A stretch of DNA of 64,000 nt from an uncultured Clostridium sp. (GCA_946498245.1 CAMMNN010000011.1:1-64000); one strand, 5' to 3'. Shown: positions 1-9,734, counted from the stretch's first letter. Made by a program: numbers and translations. Notes: generated by a model from the letters alone, not told the origin.

Positions 1-3
1 ATT

Positions 4-22
4 GGATAATAAGGTATTATCC
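4..22. repeat. perfect short inverted repeat near the integrase
   Basis: Two 8-bp arms, GGATAATA (4-11) and TATTATCC (15-22), flank a 3-nt spacer. The repeat lies in the 208-bp noncoding stretch beyond the 3' end of the tyrosine recombinase gene. Such repeats can be recombinase core sites or terminators; which applies here cannot be decided because the left flank is outside the window. Confidence 0.4.
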
Positions 23-67
23 TTCAAAACTTACTCCAAGTATCTCTTGCTACTTAACCTATTATAT

Positions 68-97
68 CAAAACCACCTTATTTTTTCCATGGTTTTG
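68..97. repeat. inverted repeat, possible terminator or recombination-site arm
   Basis: Arms CAAAACCA (68-75) and TGGTTTTG (90-97) are exact complements around a 14-nt AT-rich loop. The repeat is about 110 bp past the stop of the leftward-transcribed integrase gene. It could end that transcript or be part of an attachment site. The rest of 1-208 is AT-rich and shows no gene. Confidence 0.35.
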
Positions 98-208
98 GAA
101 TTAATTTATTTATTTTAGGATATAAGAATCTTTTCAACTGAATTTAAGCAAAAAAGCTTCCTGTGGATGCACCTTTAAATTTATCGCTATAAAGAGTTAA
201 AGCAACCG

Positions 209-1129
209 CTATGCTATGTCTCTAAGTATATGCATTCGATTTCTGGGATGTAATTCTCGTAAAATTTCCGCCTGTTTTTTAGCAGCTACATGGATATAGA
301 TCTGAGTTGTTTTTATGGAACTATGTCCTAATATCTGCTGTATACAGCTAATATCCACCCCTTCCTCGATCAAGTACGTTGCAAAGGAATGCCGGAACAT
401 ATGTGGAGTGATATTTCTTTCAATACCAGCTAATTTTGTATATTTTTTTAACATCAGCCTTATGGATTGCTCGGTATATCGGCCGCCGCGATTATTGATA
501 AAGAAAAAGCCGCTTCCTTTAATCTGATTGATATTTTCGCTGTAATAATTTTTAAGAACGGCCAGGATTTCAGACGAAGCAATCTGTATATATCTTTCTT
601 TACCGCCTTTTCCCATTATTCTTATTAGACCGGTATTTAGATTCACGCTATCCTCTCTAATGTTTGAGATTTCGTAAACTCGAGCTCCAGTGGCAAAAAG
701 AGTTTCTATCACTGCGATGTCTCTTAGCCAATATTTATAGGTTTTTGTAGTGGTTTTCTTTTCTTGTGCATAAATACAGTTTAAAAGGAGTTCGATCTCT
801 TCGCGGGGAATAATTCGTGGGAGAATGATTGCTTCCTTAAACTTTACTTTAATTTTTCTAAAAGGATTGTCACTAATGATGTCTCTTTCTTCAAGATAGT
901 TATAATATGCCTTAATTGAAGCGATTTTGCGTTTAATTGTCTTTGGCATAAATTTTTTATGAAGTTCTGTTATATAATCTTCTATCTTCTCTCTGCCAGG
1001 AATCTCTTCCATTGTATATTCAAAGAATTGTTTCAAATCGATCCGGTATGCTTTCAGAGTATTCCTGTCCAATTCTTTTCTAAACTCGCAATATTCAAGA
1101 TATTTTGTTATCTGCTCTGTACAATTCAT
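209..1129 (-). CDS. tyrosine recombinase / phage-type integrase (XerC/D-like)
   Basis: A 306-residue site-specific recombinase expected to integrate or excise a DNA element by strand exchange through a covalent 3'-phosphotyrosine. The N-terminal 100 residues match the SAM-like core-binding domain. The catalytic domain shows Arg150 (in ATGAR), Lys174 (in GKGGK), His243 and Arg246 (in HMFRH), His269 (in LGHSS) and nucleophile Tyr278 (in TTQIYIHV), so the active site looks complete. The start at 1129 is preceded by GGAGGATAGGACA; a 19-residue upstream extension is possible but lacks a ribosome site. It sits at the edge of a defence-gene island and is probably the mobility gene of that element. 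The family is clear; the host element is inferred. Confidence 0.92.
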   Translation of the reverse strand: MNCTEQITKYLEYCEFRKELDRNTLKAYRIDLKQFFEYTMEEIPGREKIEDYITELHKKFMPKTIKRKIASIKAYYNYLEERDIISDNPFRKIKVKFKEAIILPRIIPREEIELLLNCIYAQEKKTTTKTYKYWLRDIAVIETLFATGARVYEISNIREDSVNLNTGLIRIMGKGGKERYIQIASSEILAVLKNYYSENINQIKGSGFFFINNRGGRYTEQSIRLMLKKYTKLAGIERNITPHMFRHSFATYLIEEGVDISCIQQILGHSSIKTTQIYIHVAAKKQAEILRELHPRNRMHILRDIA

Positions 1130-1226
1130 TGTCCTATCCTCCGCACCTTTTTGGGGTAGTGTATCACAAAATGTTACTTCCTTCACTCCCTATTGATGCA
1201 AATGATAGAAAAATGATAGGTAATAT

Positions 1227-1802
1227 TCAGCGCATCTTTTTAGAAACTTTGTTGACATCTAATCCATACTCATTATTAAGGGCCGCCACATATATGTCTG
1301 TCTCTACCAGCTCATTCAGCCGCTGCTTACTCATGATTAACTGCTCTGTTTTTACATTATCGCTATTGGACATGAGGCATCGGAAGAAACGATAGCCTGC
1401 AATTTCCAGTACAATGTTGACGCTATAGTAATTATGGCGAATGCATAGAAATCCAAGAGACATAAAAAATATTAAGAATAGAATGACTTGACTCCATAAT
1501 GTAAAATCGAATGCAAACAGCGGCAATATATATGATAAAAGAAATTCTGCAGTGATAGATTTTTCTTCTTTTGCGGCCTTTATAGTCTGGCGACTGCTCC
1601 CTTCTTTGCCATGTTTATGAAGTTCATGGTATATAATAGCGATACTGATAAACATGGCAGTGAATATGCAGCCTATGCTGATGCATTCAGTTTTAATATT
1701 GGTTTGATTTTGTATGATGCTTAATATATCAATAAAAAGTACTGATACCCATAAGGGAAGAAAGGAAACAAAATACAAACTAATTGCGAATAATTTAAAC
1801 AT
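1227..1802 (-). CDS. kwaA: Kiwa-like membrane protein (KwaA candidate)
   Basis: A 191-residue membrane protein with about four hydrophobic segments: near residues 1-30, 43-60 and two between about 88 and 125. A soluble C-terminal tail of about 65 residues ends in a basic KKMR. On its own it is not recognisable. Its identity rests on the upstream gene, 18 bp away, which encodes a KwaB/DUF4868-like protein. In known Kiwa antiphage systems a multi-pass KwaA senses infection at the membrane and works with cytosolic KwaB. Gene order here is kwaB then kwaA, the reverse of the described E. coli operon. No good ribosome site precedes the ATG, so translation may be coupled to kwaB. Confidence 0.6.
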   Translation of the reverse strand: MFKLFAISLYFVSFLPLWVSVLFIDILSIIQNQTNIKTECISIGCIFTAMFISIAIIYHELHKHGKEGSSRQTIKAAKEEKSITAEFLLSYILPLFAFDFTLWSQVILFLIFFMSLGFLCIRHNYYSVNIVLEIAGYRFFRCLMSNSDNVKTEQLIMSKQRLNELVETDIYVAALNNEYGLDVNKVSKKMR

Positions 1803-1820
1803 AGGAGGCTCGCTTTCTGC

Positions 1821-2750
1821 TTACTGCCATTTTCTTGCTCCTGAAACTTCAACTGGAAGATTTTCAAAGGGGTCAACCATACCCTTATTACAAAGCAATT
1901 TTACTAATTTGTCGGCAGATTCCGGTTCTGATGTGTCAAATAACCCTTCTTTTAGCGGAATAGCAAATAGCTCAGCATATCGCTGCCGCACCGTGCTGTC
2001 TTGCAAACGGTTATAGCGGTTTTCGTTAAAGGAAACAAACATTCTGGGGCGGTGACCGGTCCGCGCTATATTTCCGAAAACATTGCTGTCATAGAGGATT
2101 CCGCTTTGCTCTAACATTGCCACTTTACTATCGCAGATAGCTCTGTATGCCCGCTCCATGTTAAATAATTTTTCGCCAGCCATGGAGAAAAAATAAATGT
2201 CATCTTTTATTGTTAAAACGTCAATGGTTGAGCGTAAAGAAAGTACTTTGGAGCTGATTTCTTTAAACGTATTTTTTTCGTGCAAGAATTTGTGCTTTAA
2301 TGTAGTAATAGGGTTTTGCATAGAAAATAATTTGATGCCTGTGTAATCGCCATTGAGGTTTATATCGCCTTGAATGACATATGCCTGCAGCTTTTGGCTA
2401 AGTGGGTCCGCTTCGTATTCTGTATTTGCCAATGCATGGACTAATGCGCTGTATCCTTCTTTGATTAAAGGGCTTTGTGCGCTTAATTTATAAATAGTAT
2501 TGCTGTCTACAGTGCCGTCATAATCCTGCACTCTTGTATATGACTTTAATTCACCGTTCTCGTTATCAAAAAAGTGCGTTGAGATTTCCTGGACAATATC
2601 TGTCAATTTTCCCTGAGGAGTTAAGTTTATGGAAAGTGATGCATATTCAGTCCCTTTGCGTTTGCTGTTTCTTATCCGTAGCAGGAAAAGGGACCATGCT
2701 TCACAACTATCCATCGCCTGAAATGCTTGCTGTATTCTTTGCAATGACAT
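1821..2750 (-). CDS. kwaB: Kiwa antiphage protein KwaB-like (DUF4868)
   Basis: A 309-residue soluble protein. Its middle resembles the DUF4868 signature: a predicted strand and turn IKDDIYFFSMAGEKLFNME near residues 180-198, preceded by a region starting IDVLTI, and a C-terminal domain ending EVSGARKWQ. The length is close to characterised KwaB (about 315). KwaB is the cytosolic effector of the Kiwa system; DNA binding in infected cells is known for the family, not shown here. The start has an optimal GGAGG 8 nt upstream. It is followed after 18 bp by the putative membrane partner and lies in one leftward run with a SIR2 gene and the integrase. The alternative is a DUF4868 protein from another defence system. 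Confidence 0.7.
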   Translation of the reverse strand: MSLQRIQQAFQAMDSCEAWSLFLLRIRNSKRKGTEYASLSINLTPQGKLTDIVQEISTHFFDNENGELKSYTRVQDYDGTVDSNTIYKLSAQSPLIKEGYSALVHALANTEYEADPLSQKLQAYVIQGDINLNGDYTGIKLFSMQNPITTLKHKFLHEKNTFKEISSKVLSLRSTIDVLTIKDDIYFFSMAGEKLFNMERAYRAICDSKVAMLEQSGILYDSNVFGNIARTGHRPRMFVSFNENRYNRLQDSTVRQRYAELFAIPLKEGLFDTSEPESADKLVKLLCNKGMVDPFENLPVEVSGARKWQ

Positions 2751-2917
2751 TCTTTTTTCCTCCGTATGGTTGATATTGATGTTTCAAGTATAACACAAGG
2801 GGACGGTTTTGTCAGTGAAGGCTCAATCTTAATTTTATGTTTTATTAAAAGGAACCAACGGGAGAATGAGTCCATTTCTGGCATTTGGCGGATCCATTTT
2901 GCCGATTATGTTTCCTG

Positions 2918-4966
2918 TCACACTCCTTCTAATTCCGAAACGGCTATGCCGCATTCCTCTAACACGGAATAGAAGTAATCCAATCCCTCCAAAATCTCCT
3001 GATGAAGCATATAGGCTTTTTTAAATTTATGAAGGGCATTTTGACGCAGTCCGTGTTGGGCATCAGCTACGGCCAGATACGTATAGGAGCGTGCAATATT
3101 CTGCAAAGAATGGGTTTGCTGGCCGAATTTCAGGGCCAACTCTCCGTACTTTACAGCCAAATTGTAATTGCTCCACATATAGATACTGCATAAACTGTTA
3201 TAAATAAATCCTTTATGATACGCCGCTTTCCCTTGATTTTGCAGCTTTTCTGCTTCTGAAAGGGCTGACATTTCACGCTGCAGGGCGGTTTGCCGGTCTG
3301 ATGCCAGCAAAGCCCCCTGGTGATGGATCATTGACCATAGTTCATGGTATTGCTCATCTTGATAAACACCACGGGCGCAGCACAGTTCCATTGCCTCAAC
3401 GCATTTATGATGGTATATCAATGCAATCTCCTTTTTGTCAAGAGTAAAGGCTAAATTGGCGAGATAGTAGTAGGCGCCGGCAATAGAACAGTAATCACCA
3501 TAAGGAACCAACTGGTTAAGTTTACTAATGGATTCTTCTAAAATATCTGCATTCCCCTGATTTCGAGCAGTAATTGCTCCATAATGCTTTGTTATTAGAT
3601 TCAGTGCAACCGTGATTTCGCCCTCTGCCGACAGCGCTTGGTATGCGGTTTCAAAATCTGTTTTTAGATGCAGAGGGTTGATATTTAATGCATCTAGTTT
3701 GTATGAATATAAATAAAAATAGTACTGCCCTCTGTTAAAATAAAGAGATGATCCGCTTTTGCACTGGTGGTCATACTGGTCCAGATAGTATGCAGAGCCA
3801 GAGAGATCCCCATTATAAATGGAATCTGAAATTAAATTTCGGAGGGCTATTTCCGCAATATAATAATATTTTTGCTGGAGAGCTGTTTGAAAAGCGGATT
3901 CCGGGCTGATAATTCCTAAATTCATTTGGAAACGCAGCTTGTCTTCCTGCGTTATGTATTTTTCGGGAAGCGCCAATCCTTCAGCCCAAATAGTTTGGGC
4001 TTGTTTAATGAAGCCGAAATCATGAAAGTATTTGGCAAGCATTGCCATTTTGGTTGATTTTGTGATCTCAAAAAATTGTTGACTCAAATATTTTTGCCAG
4101 TTTAGTGAAATTTGCGAATAGACTGCAGGTTCATATTTTTCCGACAATGCGCCCAGAAGCTCTGTCATATCCCCTACCCAAAGGTGGAAATTATCTGGCG
4201 ATAATTTTTTAAGCCAAAGACAAGGGGCATTTTCTTCCGGAAATTGGTATGCATTCCATATAAATTGTTTTTTGGAATGGGGAAAAGTATCACATAAAAT
4301 AGGGAAGAAATCATCATCATAGCCGCTGTATCCTAAAAACAGTACATGATAGTTTTCAATAATATACGAAAAAATTGCTCGAAGGTATTTGGAATTACTC
4401 AGTTTTGATACTTTCGTTCTGGTATAGCAGAGGGTCTGCGGGTCACGGCAGTCGCCATGAGGTTTCCAAATCACTGTGGTTTCACTTTTTATGGAATGAA
4501 ATAAATGGGCGGCATCTGCTTCTGTGCTGGGAGTTTGATTGTAAAATTCAAAGGGAATTTTACGGGCGTTTAAAGCTTTCTCCAGACAGGGATCAAAATT
4601 TGGCGTTACAATGCAGTGTACGCCCTGCGCTGCAAGGCTGGCAATGAGATCGTGGTTTTTGTTGGGAGATGCATATTGAAAGCATTGGATAGGATTAAAA
4701 GCTCCATTGGTATAATCCCAAATAATTTGAAGAAGCTGTTCGGGCTTAGTATGAATGCTTTTTAAATGGGTTTGTACGCTTCGGCTTTCGGATACGCTTT
4801 GACACAAATTAGAGAGTAAAGCCGTATTTAATTCCTGAAAAGAGGGAAGAGAGGTCGGAGGCATAATGGAGGCGCCGGCCCCTATAAAAACGCAGACTTC
4901 TTCTTTATTCTTTAATATGCTTTTTATATTGTCAATCTCAATTAAATTTATCATACTTTCTGGCAT
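2918..4966 (-). CDS. SIR2-like domain protein with TPR-type C-terminus (defence effector candidate)
   Basis: A 682-residue protein. Residues 20-260 form a SIR2/Rossmann NAD-binding domain: the glycine motif GAGAS (29-33), TPNFD (121-125, the usual T-x-N-x-D) and a catalytic-type His170 in KPHGD. Bacterial SIR2 domains of this class usually degrade NAD+ to abort phage infection rather than deacetylate proteins. Residues from about 300 to the end are helical repeats resembling TPRs, with repeated aromatic/alanine patterns such as AYYYLANLAF, likely a sensing or oligomerising surface. AGGGGG precedes the ATG. The 167-bp gap to kwaB on the same strand suggests a separate or loosely linked unit. 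It is divergent from the TPR-DUF2971 gene. NADase activity is inferred from the family. Confidence 0.8.
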   Translation of the reverse strand: MPESMINLIEIDNIKSILKNKEEVCVFIGAGASIMPPTSLPSFQELNTALLSNLCQSVSESRSVQTHLKSIHTKPEQLLQIIWDYTNGAFNPIQCFQYASPNKNHDLIASLAAQGVHCIVTPNFDPCLEKALNARKIPFEFYNQTPSTEADAAHLFHSIKSETTVIWKPHGDCRDPQTLCYTRTKVSKLSNSKYLRAIFSYIIENYHVLFLGYSGYDDDFFPILCDTFPHSKKQFIWNAYQFPEENAPCLWLKKLSPDNFHLWVGDMTELLGALSEKYEPAVYSQISLNWQKYLSQQFFEITKSTKMAMLAKYFHDFGFIKQAQTIWAEGLALPEKYITQEDKLRFQMNLGIISPESAFQTALQQKYYYIAEIALRNLISDSIYNGDLSGSAYYLDQYDHQCKSGSSLYFNRGQYYFYLYSYKLDALNINPLHLKTDFETAYQALSAEGEITVALNLITKHYGAITARNQGNADILEESISKLNQLVPYGDYCSIAGAYYYLANLAFTLDKKEIALIYHHKCVEAMELCCARGVYQDEQYHELWSMIHHQGALLASDRQTALQREMSALSEAEKLQNQGKAAYHKGFIYNSLCSIYMWSNYNLAVKYGELALKFGQQTHSLQNIARSYTYLAVADAQHGLRQNALHKFKKAYMLHQEILEGLDYFYSVLEECGIAVSELEGV

Positions 4967-5086
4967 AGTGGCCCCCTAATCCGTTGCTGTTTCCACTACT
5001 CCTAATGAATTTATGGTAGGATCATTTTAGAAAAATGTCAATAATTCCCCAGTATTTTATAGAAAGTCAAAAGTCGACATATCAAC

Positions 5087-5115
5087 TTGCATATGAAAAC
5101 ATTCCCTGATAAAAT
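5087..5115 (+). promoter_or_regulatory. sigma-A-type promoter for the TPR-DUF2971 gene
   Basis: TTGCAT (5087-5092) and TAAAAT (5110-5115) are separated by exactly 17 bp, about 75 bp ahead of the 5191 start. It lies in the 224-bp divergent region shared with the SIR2 gene, so both units may be controlled from here. Confidence 0.5.
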
Positions 5116-5190
5116 AAATGAAAACGAAATCATATTTAACAAATTTTCTGACAATAATTTGCAAAATGGAGGAAAATAGGGGGAGGAAAT

Positions 5191-8100
5191 ATGGATTTTT
5201 TTAAAACATGGGAAGCGGAGTTGAAGGAAGAGTTTTGGACTAAAAAGGGAAAGGAAGAGCCACCTTGGTGGGAAAACTTTGCAGATGCTTTCAGCGAAAC
5301 GGAAGCGGTTTTTGGGGAACGAAAAGAGGAATGGGAGGAAAAGGAAGAAGAGTATAGAGAAATTGAAAAGAAACTTCCTGATAAACCGGCGGAGAACGCT
5401 AGCGAGTACGAGAAAAAAATATTTAAAAAGATGCAGCATTTGACAAAAAGTAATCTTTTCTTGCGAAAAGGCCAGACAAAAGATGAGTATTTCTTTGATC
5501 CGGAAAATTTGTATGATGAGGCTGCCATACTGCTGGAGCAGGTGTTTGAGCCGGATCAGTATAATCCATTGGATTTGATGATAAAAGTAAATTTGGGAAA
5601 GTATTTTAGAAATAAGGGGAAGCATGGTCGCAGGAGCAATTATTGGAGAGCGTTGGACGAGTTTCAGGAGGTTCGTTTTGCCATTGAGAAGCACGAAGGC
5701 GATACGCAATTATGCGGTTGGGAAACTCACCTATGGCTGGAAGCCATGGCTAATATTGGCCGAGCTTACCGGTATCTGTATCAGTTGGAAGCTGCAGAAA
5801 GATATTTCTTGAAGGTATGTTCTTTGATAGACAAGGAACCCATAAGGCGGGGGCTTTTTGGAACGAATGAAAATGCCCGAGTTTTAACAGTCGGAATAGA
5901 ACCTTCAAAATTGTTATGCGACGACAACATACTGTTCAGATCTTATTTTCTCCAGGCGGGAATCCAATTAGGTATTACATACCAGAAAGGCAGGGACTAT
6001 GACCGTGCAAAGAAAGTTTTCCGAATTGTAAAAAAAGAAGATCCTCAAAATTTCGATGCAAAAAACAATCTCAGCTTGCTAGAACGCAAAGGTGTAAAAA
6101 TAGAGGAAAGAGAGGAAGATAGAGGACAGAGCACAAATGGAATAGAGAGTGCTATGCACAGTTTTGAACGGCTAAAAGATAAAAACCGTTTTGCCCGGAT
6201 CAATTACTGGAAATGCAGAGTGGATCTGTGGAAACAGGAGAAATCGGCTAAAAATCCTGCAGAAGGGGAGAATGATCTGGGAAGGGAACTGGAAGAGGTC
6301 TGCAGGAAATACCCCAATGATCTGGAACTAAAGCTCATATTAGCCTGCTATTATCAAGCAAAAAGCAATTGGAATGGCTCTATGGAACCAGTATTTTTTC
6401 CTAACCGTGAAATCTGGGATAAATCTCAGGAACTATTCCGTGAAATTTATAGAAAGTCGCCCTACGTCAGAAAAGGAACCATAGGTTTGAAAGCTTATTA
6501 TAATATGGTTCAGGATCTGATTATCCGGAAAAAGTTTTATGAGGCGAAAAAAGAACTGAATTGGATATTAAAGGAGTGCGATGAAAAACTTCCAGAGTCA
6601 GAGGCGGGGGAACCAGAAATAGAGAGGTTTCGGAATAGTTCCTTCGGTCAGTCCCGGGAGTTCCCGACAGAGATTAGTCTGGGCTGGTGTCTTATCAATC
6701 TGGGGGAGTATGAGGAGGCAATCAAGATATATGAGGGACTGCGGGAGGAAGAGGAACAAAAGGAATATCTAAAAAAGACATATAACAGAATGGGAATGCT
6801 GAATAATCTGGGGGAATGTTACCTGCGCCGGGGAGAACCAAAGATGGCAGAAACGTGTTTTAAGGAGGTTTGGGATAAAGAGCCAGACAATATCGTGGCA
6901 AACCGCTACCTGGGACATTGCCTGAGCCTTCGGGCGGAACGGGAAAAAGAAAATGAAAGCATTCTTAGAGAAGAAGCTGAAGAAAAATTTAAGAACGTTA
7001 TTTTGGACAAGCCCGATGATATATATCTGAATGCCGGCTGGGTCATTAACAGACTGAAACTATGGAAAGCCCAGAACAAACCCAGTGAGGGAGAGCTTTT
7101 TGGCAGCATTGAAAATACGATTCTGTATTCTTCTCAAAGATTTTCTATGGAAGCGGTGTTTGGAATGGCTAAGTTTATCGAAGCCATATTAGAAAAAAGT
7201 GAGAACTGCAATAACGGCAAAAATGATAAACTTCTCCGGGCATTGGCTCGTATTCGGTTGGGAAAGCGGGAGGAAGGGTATAATGCCTTCCGAAATTTCC
7301 AGGATCAGGAGGATTTCCGCAAGCTCCCGTCAGAAATTCGGGGAGAGGTATTGCTCCATCTTTTTAAGCTGTACCATGCCGTTCTGGAGATAAAGAGGCA
7401 GTGCCGGCTTACTCTTCCGGAAGATCTTCAGGAGGAAAGTGGTCGGGAAGAAGATGCACAGAAAAAAGGTGTACAAAAAGAAGATACACAGAAAAAAGAA
7501 CCCCAGGAGTTGTTATTGCCGGTGCATTATACAAAAATAGAGGTTCTCAGGCTGCTGCTATCGAAGGATCCGGAAAAGCCTGGGAAACTGAGGCTATGGA
7601 ACATGGCTTATATGAACGATTCTTATGAGGGGAATACATTTTTGGAGCTTCTGAAAAAGGCTGGAGAGGAAAAGAAAATGGAAAAAGAAGATGGAAATGA
7701 AAAGGCCGTGCAGGAAATCCTGCCAAGATATTTCCATTATTTAGATAATTCTTTTTCTAAGGTTCTTCCTGGACATGGGAATGTATACATCGCCAGCTTT
7801 TCCAAACAGCAGGATTCTATTCCTATGTGGAATACCTACGCTGATAACGCCAAAGGATGCGCCGTTACATTTGCGGAGGAATTTTTTGATATACGAAGCG
7901 ATAGCGAAGAGAAACTGGGGATTTCTGTCTATTCAGATGAGAATTACCCTCTTTATGAAGTACAGTATTGGGACGAGATAGGAAAAGATGAGTGGAAAGG
8001 GAAGGAGGAGGCCGAAACAAACAAGAAAGGAAAACAGACAAAAATCTGTAATAGCATAAAAGAGATTTGGAACCAGCTTTGGGAATTAGAGGAGCTTTTT

Positions 8101-8451
8101 GCCCGAGAGGTAACAGAGAAAGAAAAGGCGATAAACGAGGCAGCCGCAGACGCTATCCGGGAGTTTGCTGCGGATCGTATTAATGAGATTCGTTTCCTCT
8201 TTAAAAACCGGGAATACGAGCACGAAAAAGAGCTGAGGCTGGTGCGGTATTCTCACCAGCCCCTGGTAGATGAAGAAAATAAAAATTTTGATGTCCCCAG
8301 GCTTTATGTGGAAGTGGAAAAGGACATACACATGAAAACGGTGTGTCTGGGATCGAAAGTGGATCCAAACCAGGAGGAAAGGCTGGTTACCTGGCTGTAC
8401 CATACTGGGAAGGTGGACAATGTGAAACGATCCCAGAGGCATTACCGATAG
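5191..8451 (+). CDS. large TPR-repeat protein with C-terminal DUF2971 domain
   Basis: A 1086-residue cytosolic protein with no signal peptide or membrane segment. Residues 1-120 are highly charged. Residues 120-750 are tandem TPR-like helices, for example around SLGWCLINLGEYEEAIKIYE and RMGMLNNLGECYLRRGEPKM. The last 280 residues fit DUF2971: an opening HYTKIEVLRLLLS, then SFSKQQDSIPMWNTYADNAK and a conserved-looking KNREYEHEKELRLVRY near the end. DUF2971 proteins often occur in phage-defence islands, but their biochemical role is not settled. The ATG follows GGGGGAGGAAAT. The 3' end overlaps the convergent methyltransferase gene by 10 bp. A sensor (TPR) plus effector (DUF2971) design is inference. 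Confidence 0.75.
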   Translation: MDFFKTWEAELKEEFWTKKGKEEPPWWENFADAFSETEAVFGERKEEWEEKEEEYREIEKKLPDKPAENASEYEKKIFKKMQHLTKSNLFLRKGQTKDEYFFDPENLYDEAAILLEQVFEPDQYNPLDLMIKVNLGKYFRNKGKHGRRSNYWRALDEFQEVRFAIEKHEGDTQLCGWETHLWLEAMANIGRAYRYLYQLEAAERYFLKVCSLIDKEPIRRGLFGTNENARVLTVGIEPSKLLCDDNILFRSYFLQAGIQLGITYQKGRDYDRAKKVFRIVKKEDPQNFDAKNNLSLLERKGVKIEEREEDRGQSTNGIESAMHSFERLKDKNRFARINYWKCRVDLWKQEKSAKNPAEGENDLGRELEEVCRKYPNDLELKLILACYYQAKSNWNGSMEPVFFPNREIWDKSQELFREIYRKSPYVRKGTIGLKAYYNMVQDLIIRKKFYEAKKELNWILKECDEKLPESEAGEPEIERFRNSSFGQSREFPTEISLGWCLINLGEYEEAIKIYEGLREEEEQKEYLKKTYNRMGMLNNLGECYLRRGEPKMAETCFKEVWDKEPDNIVANRYLGHCLSLRAEREKENESILREEAEEKFKNVILDKPDDIYLNAGWVINRLKLWKAQNKPSEGELFGSIENTILYSSQRFSMEAVFGMAKFIEAILEKSENCNNGKNDKLLRALARIRLGKREEGYNAFRNFQDQEDFRKLPSEIRGEVLLHLFKLYHAVLEIKRQCRLTLPEDLQEESGREEDAQKKGVQKEDTQKKEPQELLLPVHYTKIEVLRLLLSKDPEKPGKLRLWNMAYMNDSYEGNTFLELLKKAGEEKKMEKEDGNEKAVQEILPRYFHYLDNSFSKVLPGHGNVYIASFSKQQDSIPMWNTYADNAKGCAVTFAEEFFDIRSDSEEKLGISVYSDENYPLYEVQYWDEIGKDEWKGKEEAETNKKGKQTKICNSIKEIWNQLWELEELFAREVTEKEKAINEAAADAIREFAADRINEIRFLFKNREYEHEKELRLVRYSHQPLVDEENKNFDVPRLYVEVEKDIHMKTVCLGSKVDPNQEERLVTWLYHTGKVDNVKRSQRHYR

Positions 8452-9719
8452 GGAGAGAATGCAGGTTCTTCCAGGCAGTAATAAGCAAAGCCGCCTCCTC
8501 CCGTCCAGTTCATTTGGCGGGTAATTCCGCCGGGGTCAGTTCCCTCTATGACCGCTTTCAGACGGGGCAGGCAGATTTCTTCTATCTGACTGCCGGATTC
8601 AATGCCAATCCAACGGCGGTTCATCTTGTGGGCCGCCGCGCAGGTAGTGCCGGAACCCAGAAATGCGTCTAATACCCAGTCGCCTTCCTGGGTAGCGATA
8701 TGGAGAATGCGCTGAAGGAGGCGTTCCGGCTTGGGGGTAGTGAAGACGGGGTGGCCGGGAGCGATGAAGCGTTTGATTTCTTTTTTGCCTTCGCTGTTGT
8801 CGCCGGTTTCGTCCCGAAGCCATATGGTTTTGGGGACGACCCCCTGTTTTACTTCTGAGAGGAAGCGCTTCAGCCGAGGCATGGAATCTCCCTTGTCCCC
8901 AAACCAGATGCGGTTGTCGGCTGCCAGTTCTTTAAATCGTTCCGGCGGGAAGCCCCAGCTTCGGCTTTCCGCCGGTTTTACGGTTCGACCGCTGGGAAGA
9001 GTGATTTCATAAATCCACTCCGGATTGGGGGTTTTGACGGTCAAATCGCTGGAAGTCCAGGGCCCTCTGGGGTCGTTGTCCCGGTTGGTATAGCGGGAGT
9101 TTTGCTTTTCCGTGCGCTCCAGGGGACGGAGGGTTAAATGGCGTTTATCTTTGGCATAGACCAGGATAAAGTCATGGACATCGGAGAAGAATTTCGCGTC
9201 GTTTTGGGGGGCGAATTTTTTTTGCCAGATAATAGTGGCAATGTGGCCGGACTGGCTGCCTGATGCGGGATCTTCGGAAAAAATTTCATCAGCCAATACT
9301 TTCAGATAAGGCATCTCGTCATCATCAATGTGAATGAAGAGAACGCCGTCTTCCGCTAATAGTTCTTTTAAAAGCATGAGACGGGGCTGCATCATGGAGA
9401 GCCAGAGGCCGTTTTCCAGACCGTCGCTGTAATGTGCAAAGGTTTTTCCTGTATTAAATGGCGGATCAATGTAAATGCATTTGATTTTTCCCCGGAAATT
9501 TTGAAGCAGTTGGGACATAACGTAGAGATTGTCGCCTTTTATGAGCATATTGGGGAAATCTGGCACGGGAGCAGGATTTCCAAAGGAAAATTTCCGGTTT
9601 AAAGGAAGGGAAGGAAGTTCCTCTATAGTGTCAAGCCAAAGAGGTTTCCCGTCTTGAAAACCGGCGAGAATTTTGTCTTTTTGGGGCCAGGTGAGACGTA
9701 CCTGATTTGAGTAGGACAT
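8442..9719 (-). CDS. site-specific DNA adenine methyltransferase, beta class (type III Mod-like)
   Basis: A 425-residue SAM-dependent DNA methyltransferase. The catalytic motif IV DPPF (85-88, in YIDPPFNTGK) comes before the SAM-binding motif DAFLGSGTT (351-359); this order defines the beta class found in type III Mod subunits and many N6-adenine enzymes. The residues between, about 120-340, are expected to hold the target-recognition region. At 425 residues it is shorter than many Mod proteins. The start has AAAGGAG 6 nt upstream. It is the last gene of a leftward trio, 15 bp after an unknown gene that follows a nuclease-like gene, so it probably protects host DNA from that nuclease. No type III Res helicase is present nearby. 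The target sequence cannot be deduced. Confidence 0.88.
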   Translation of the reverse strand: MSYSNQVRLTWPQKDKILAGFQDGKPLWLDTIEELPSLPLNRKFSFGNPAPVPDFPNMLIKGDNLYVMSQLLQNFRGKIKCIYIDPPFNTGKTFAHYSDGLENGLWLSMMQPRLMLLKELLAEDGVLFIHIDDDEMPYLKVLADEIFSEDPASGSQSGHIATIIWQKKFAPQNDAKFFSDVHDFILVYAKDKRHLTLRPLERTEKQNSRYTNRDNDPRGPWTSSDLTVKTPNPEWIYEITLPSGRTVKPAESRSWGFPPERFKELAADNRIWFGDKGDSMPRLKRFLSEVKQGVVPKTIWLRDETGDNSEGKKEIKRFIAPGHPVFTTPKPERLLQRILHIATQEGDWVLDAFLGSGTTCAAAHKMNRRWIGIESGSQIEEICLPRLKAVIEGTDPGGITRQMNWTGGGGFAYYCLEEPAFSPYR

Positions 9720-9734
9720 GAGATGCTCCTTTAT

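Noticed and set aside
5038-5709. Minus-strand open frame of 223 codons over the start of the TPR-DUF2971 gene
   Set aside because: It mirrors the real gene on the other strand, is rich in Phe/Leu/Ile from AG-rich codons, and has no ribosome site.
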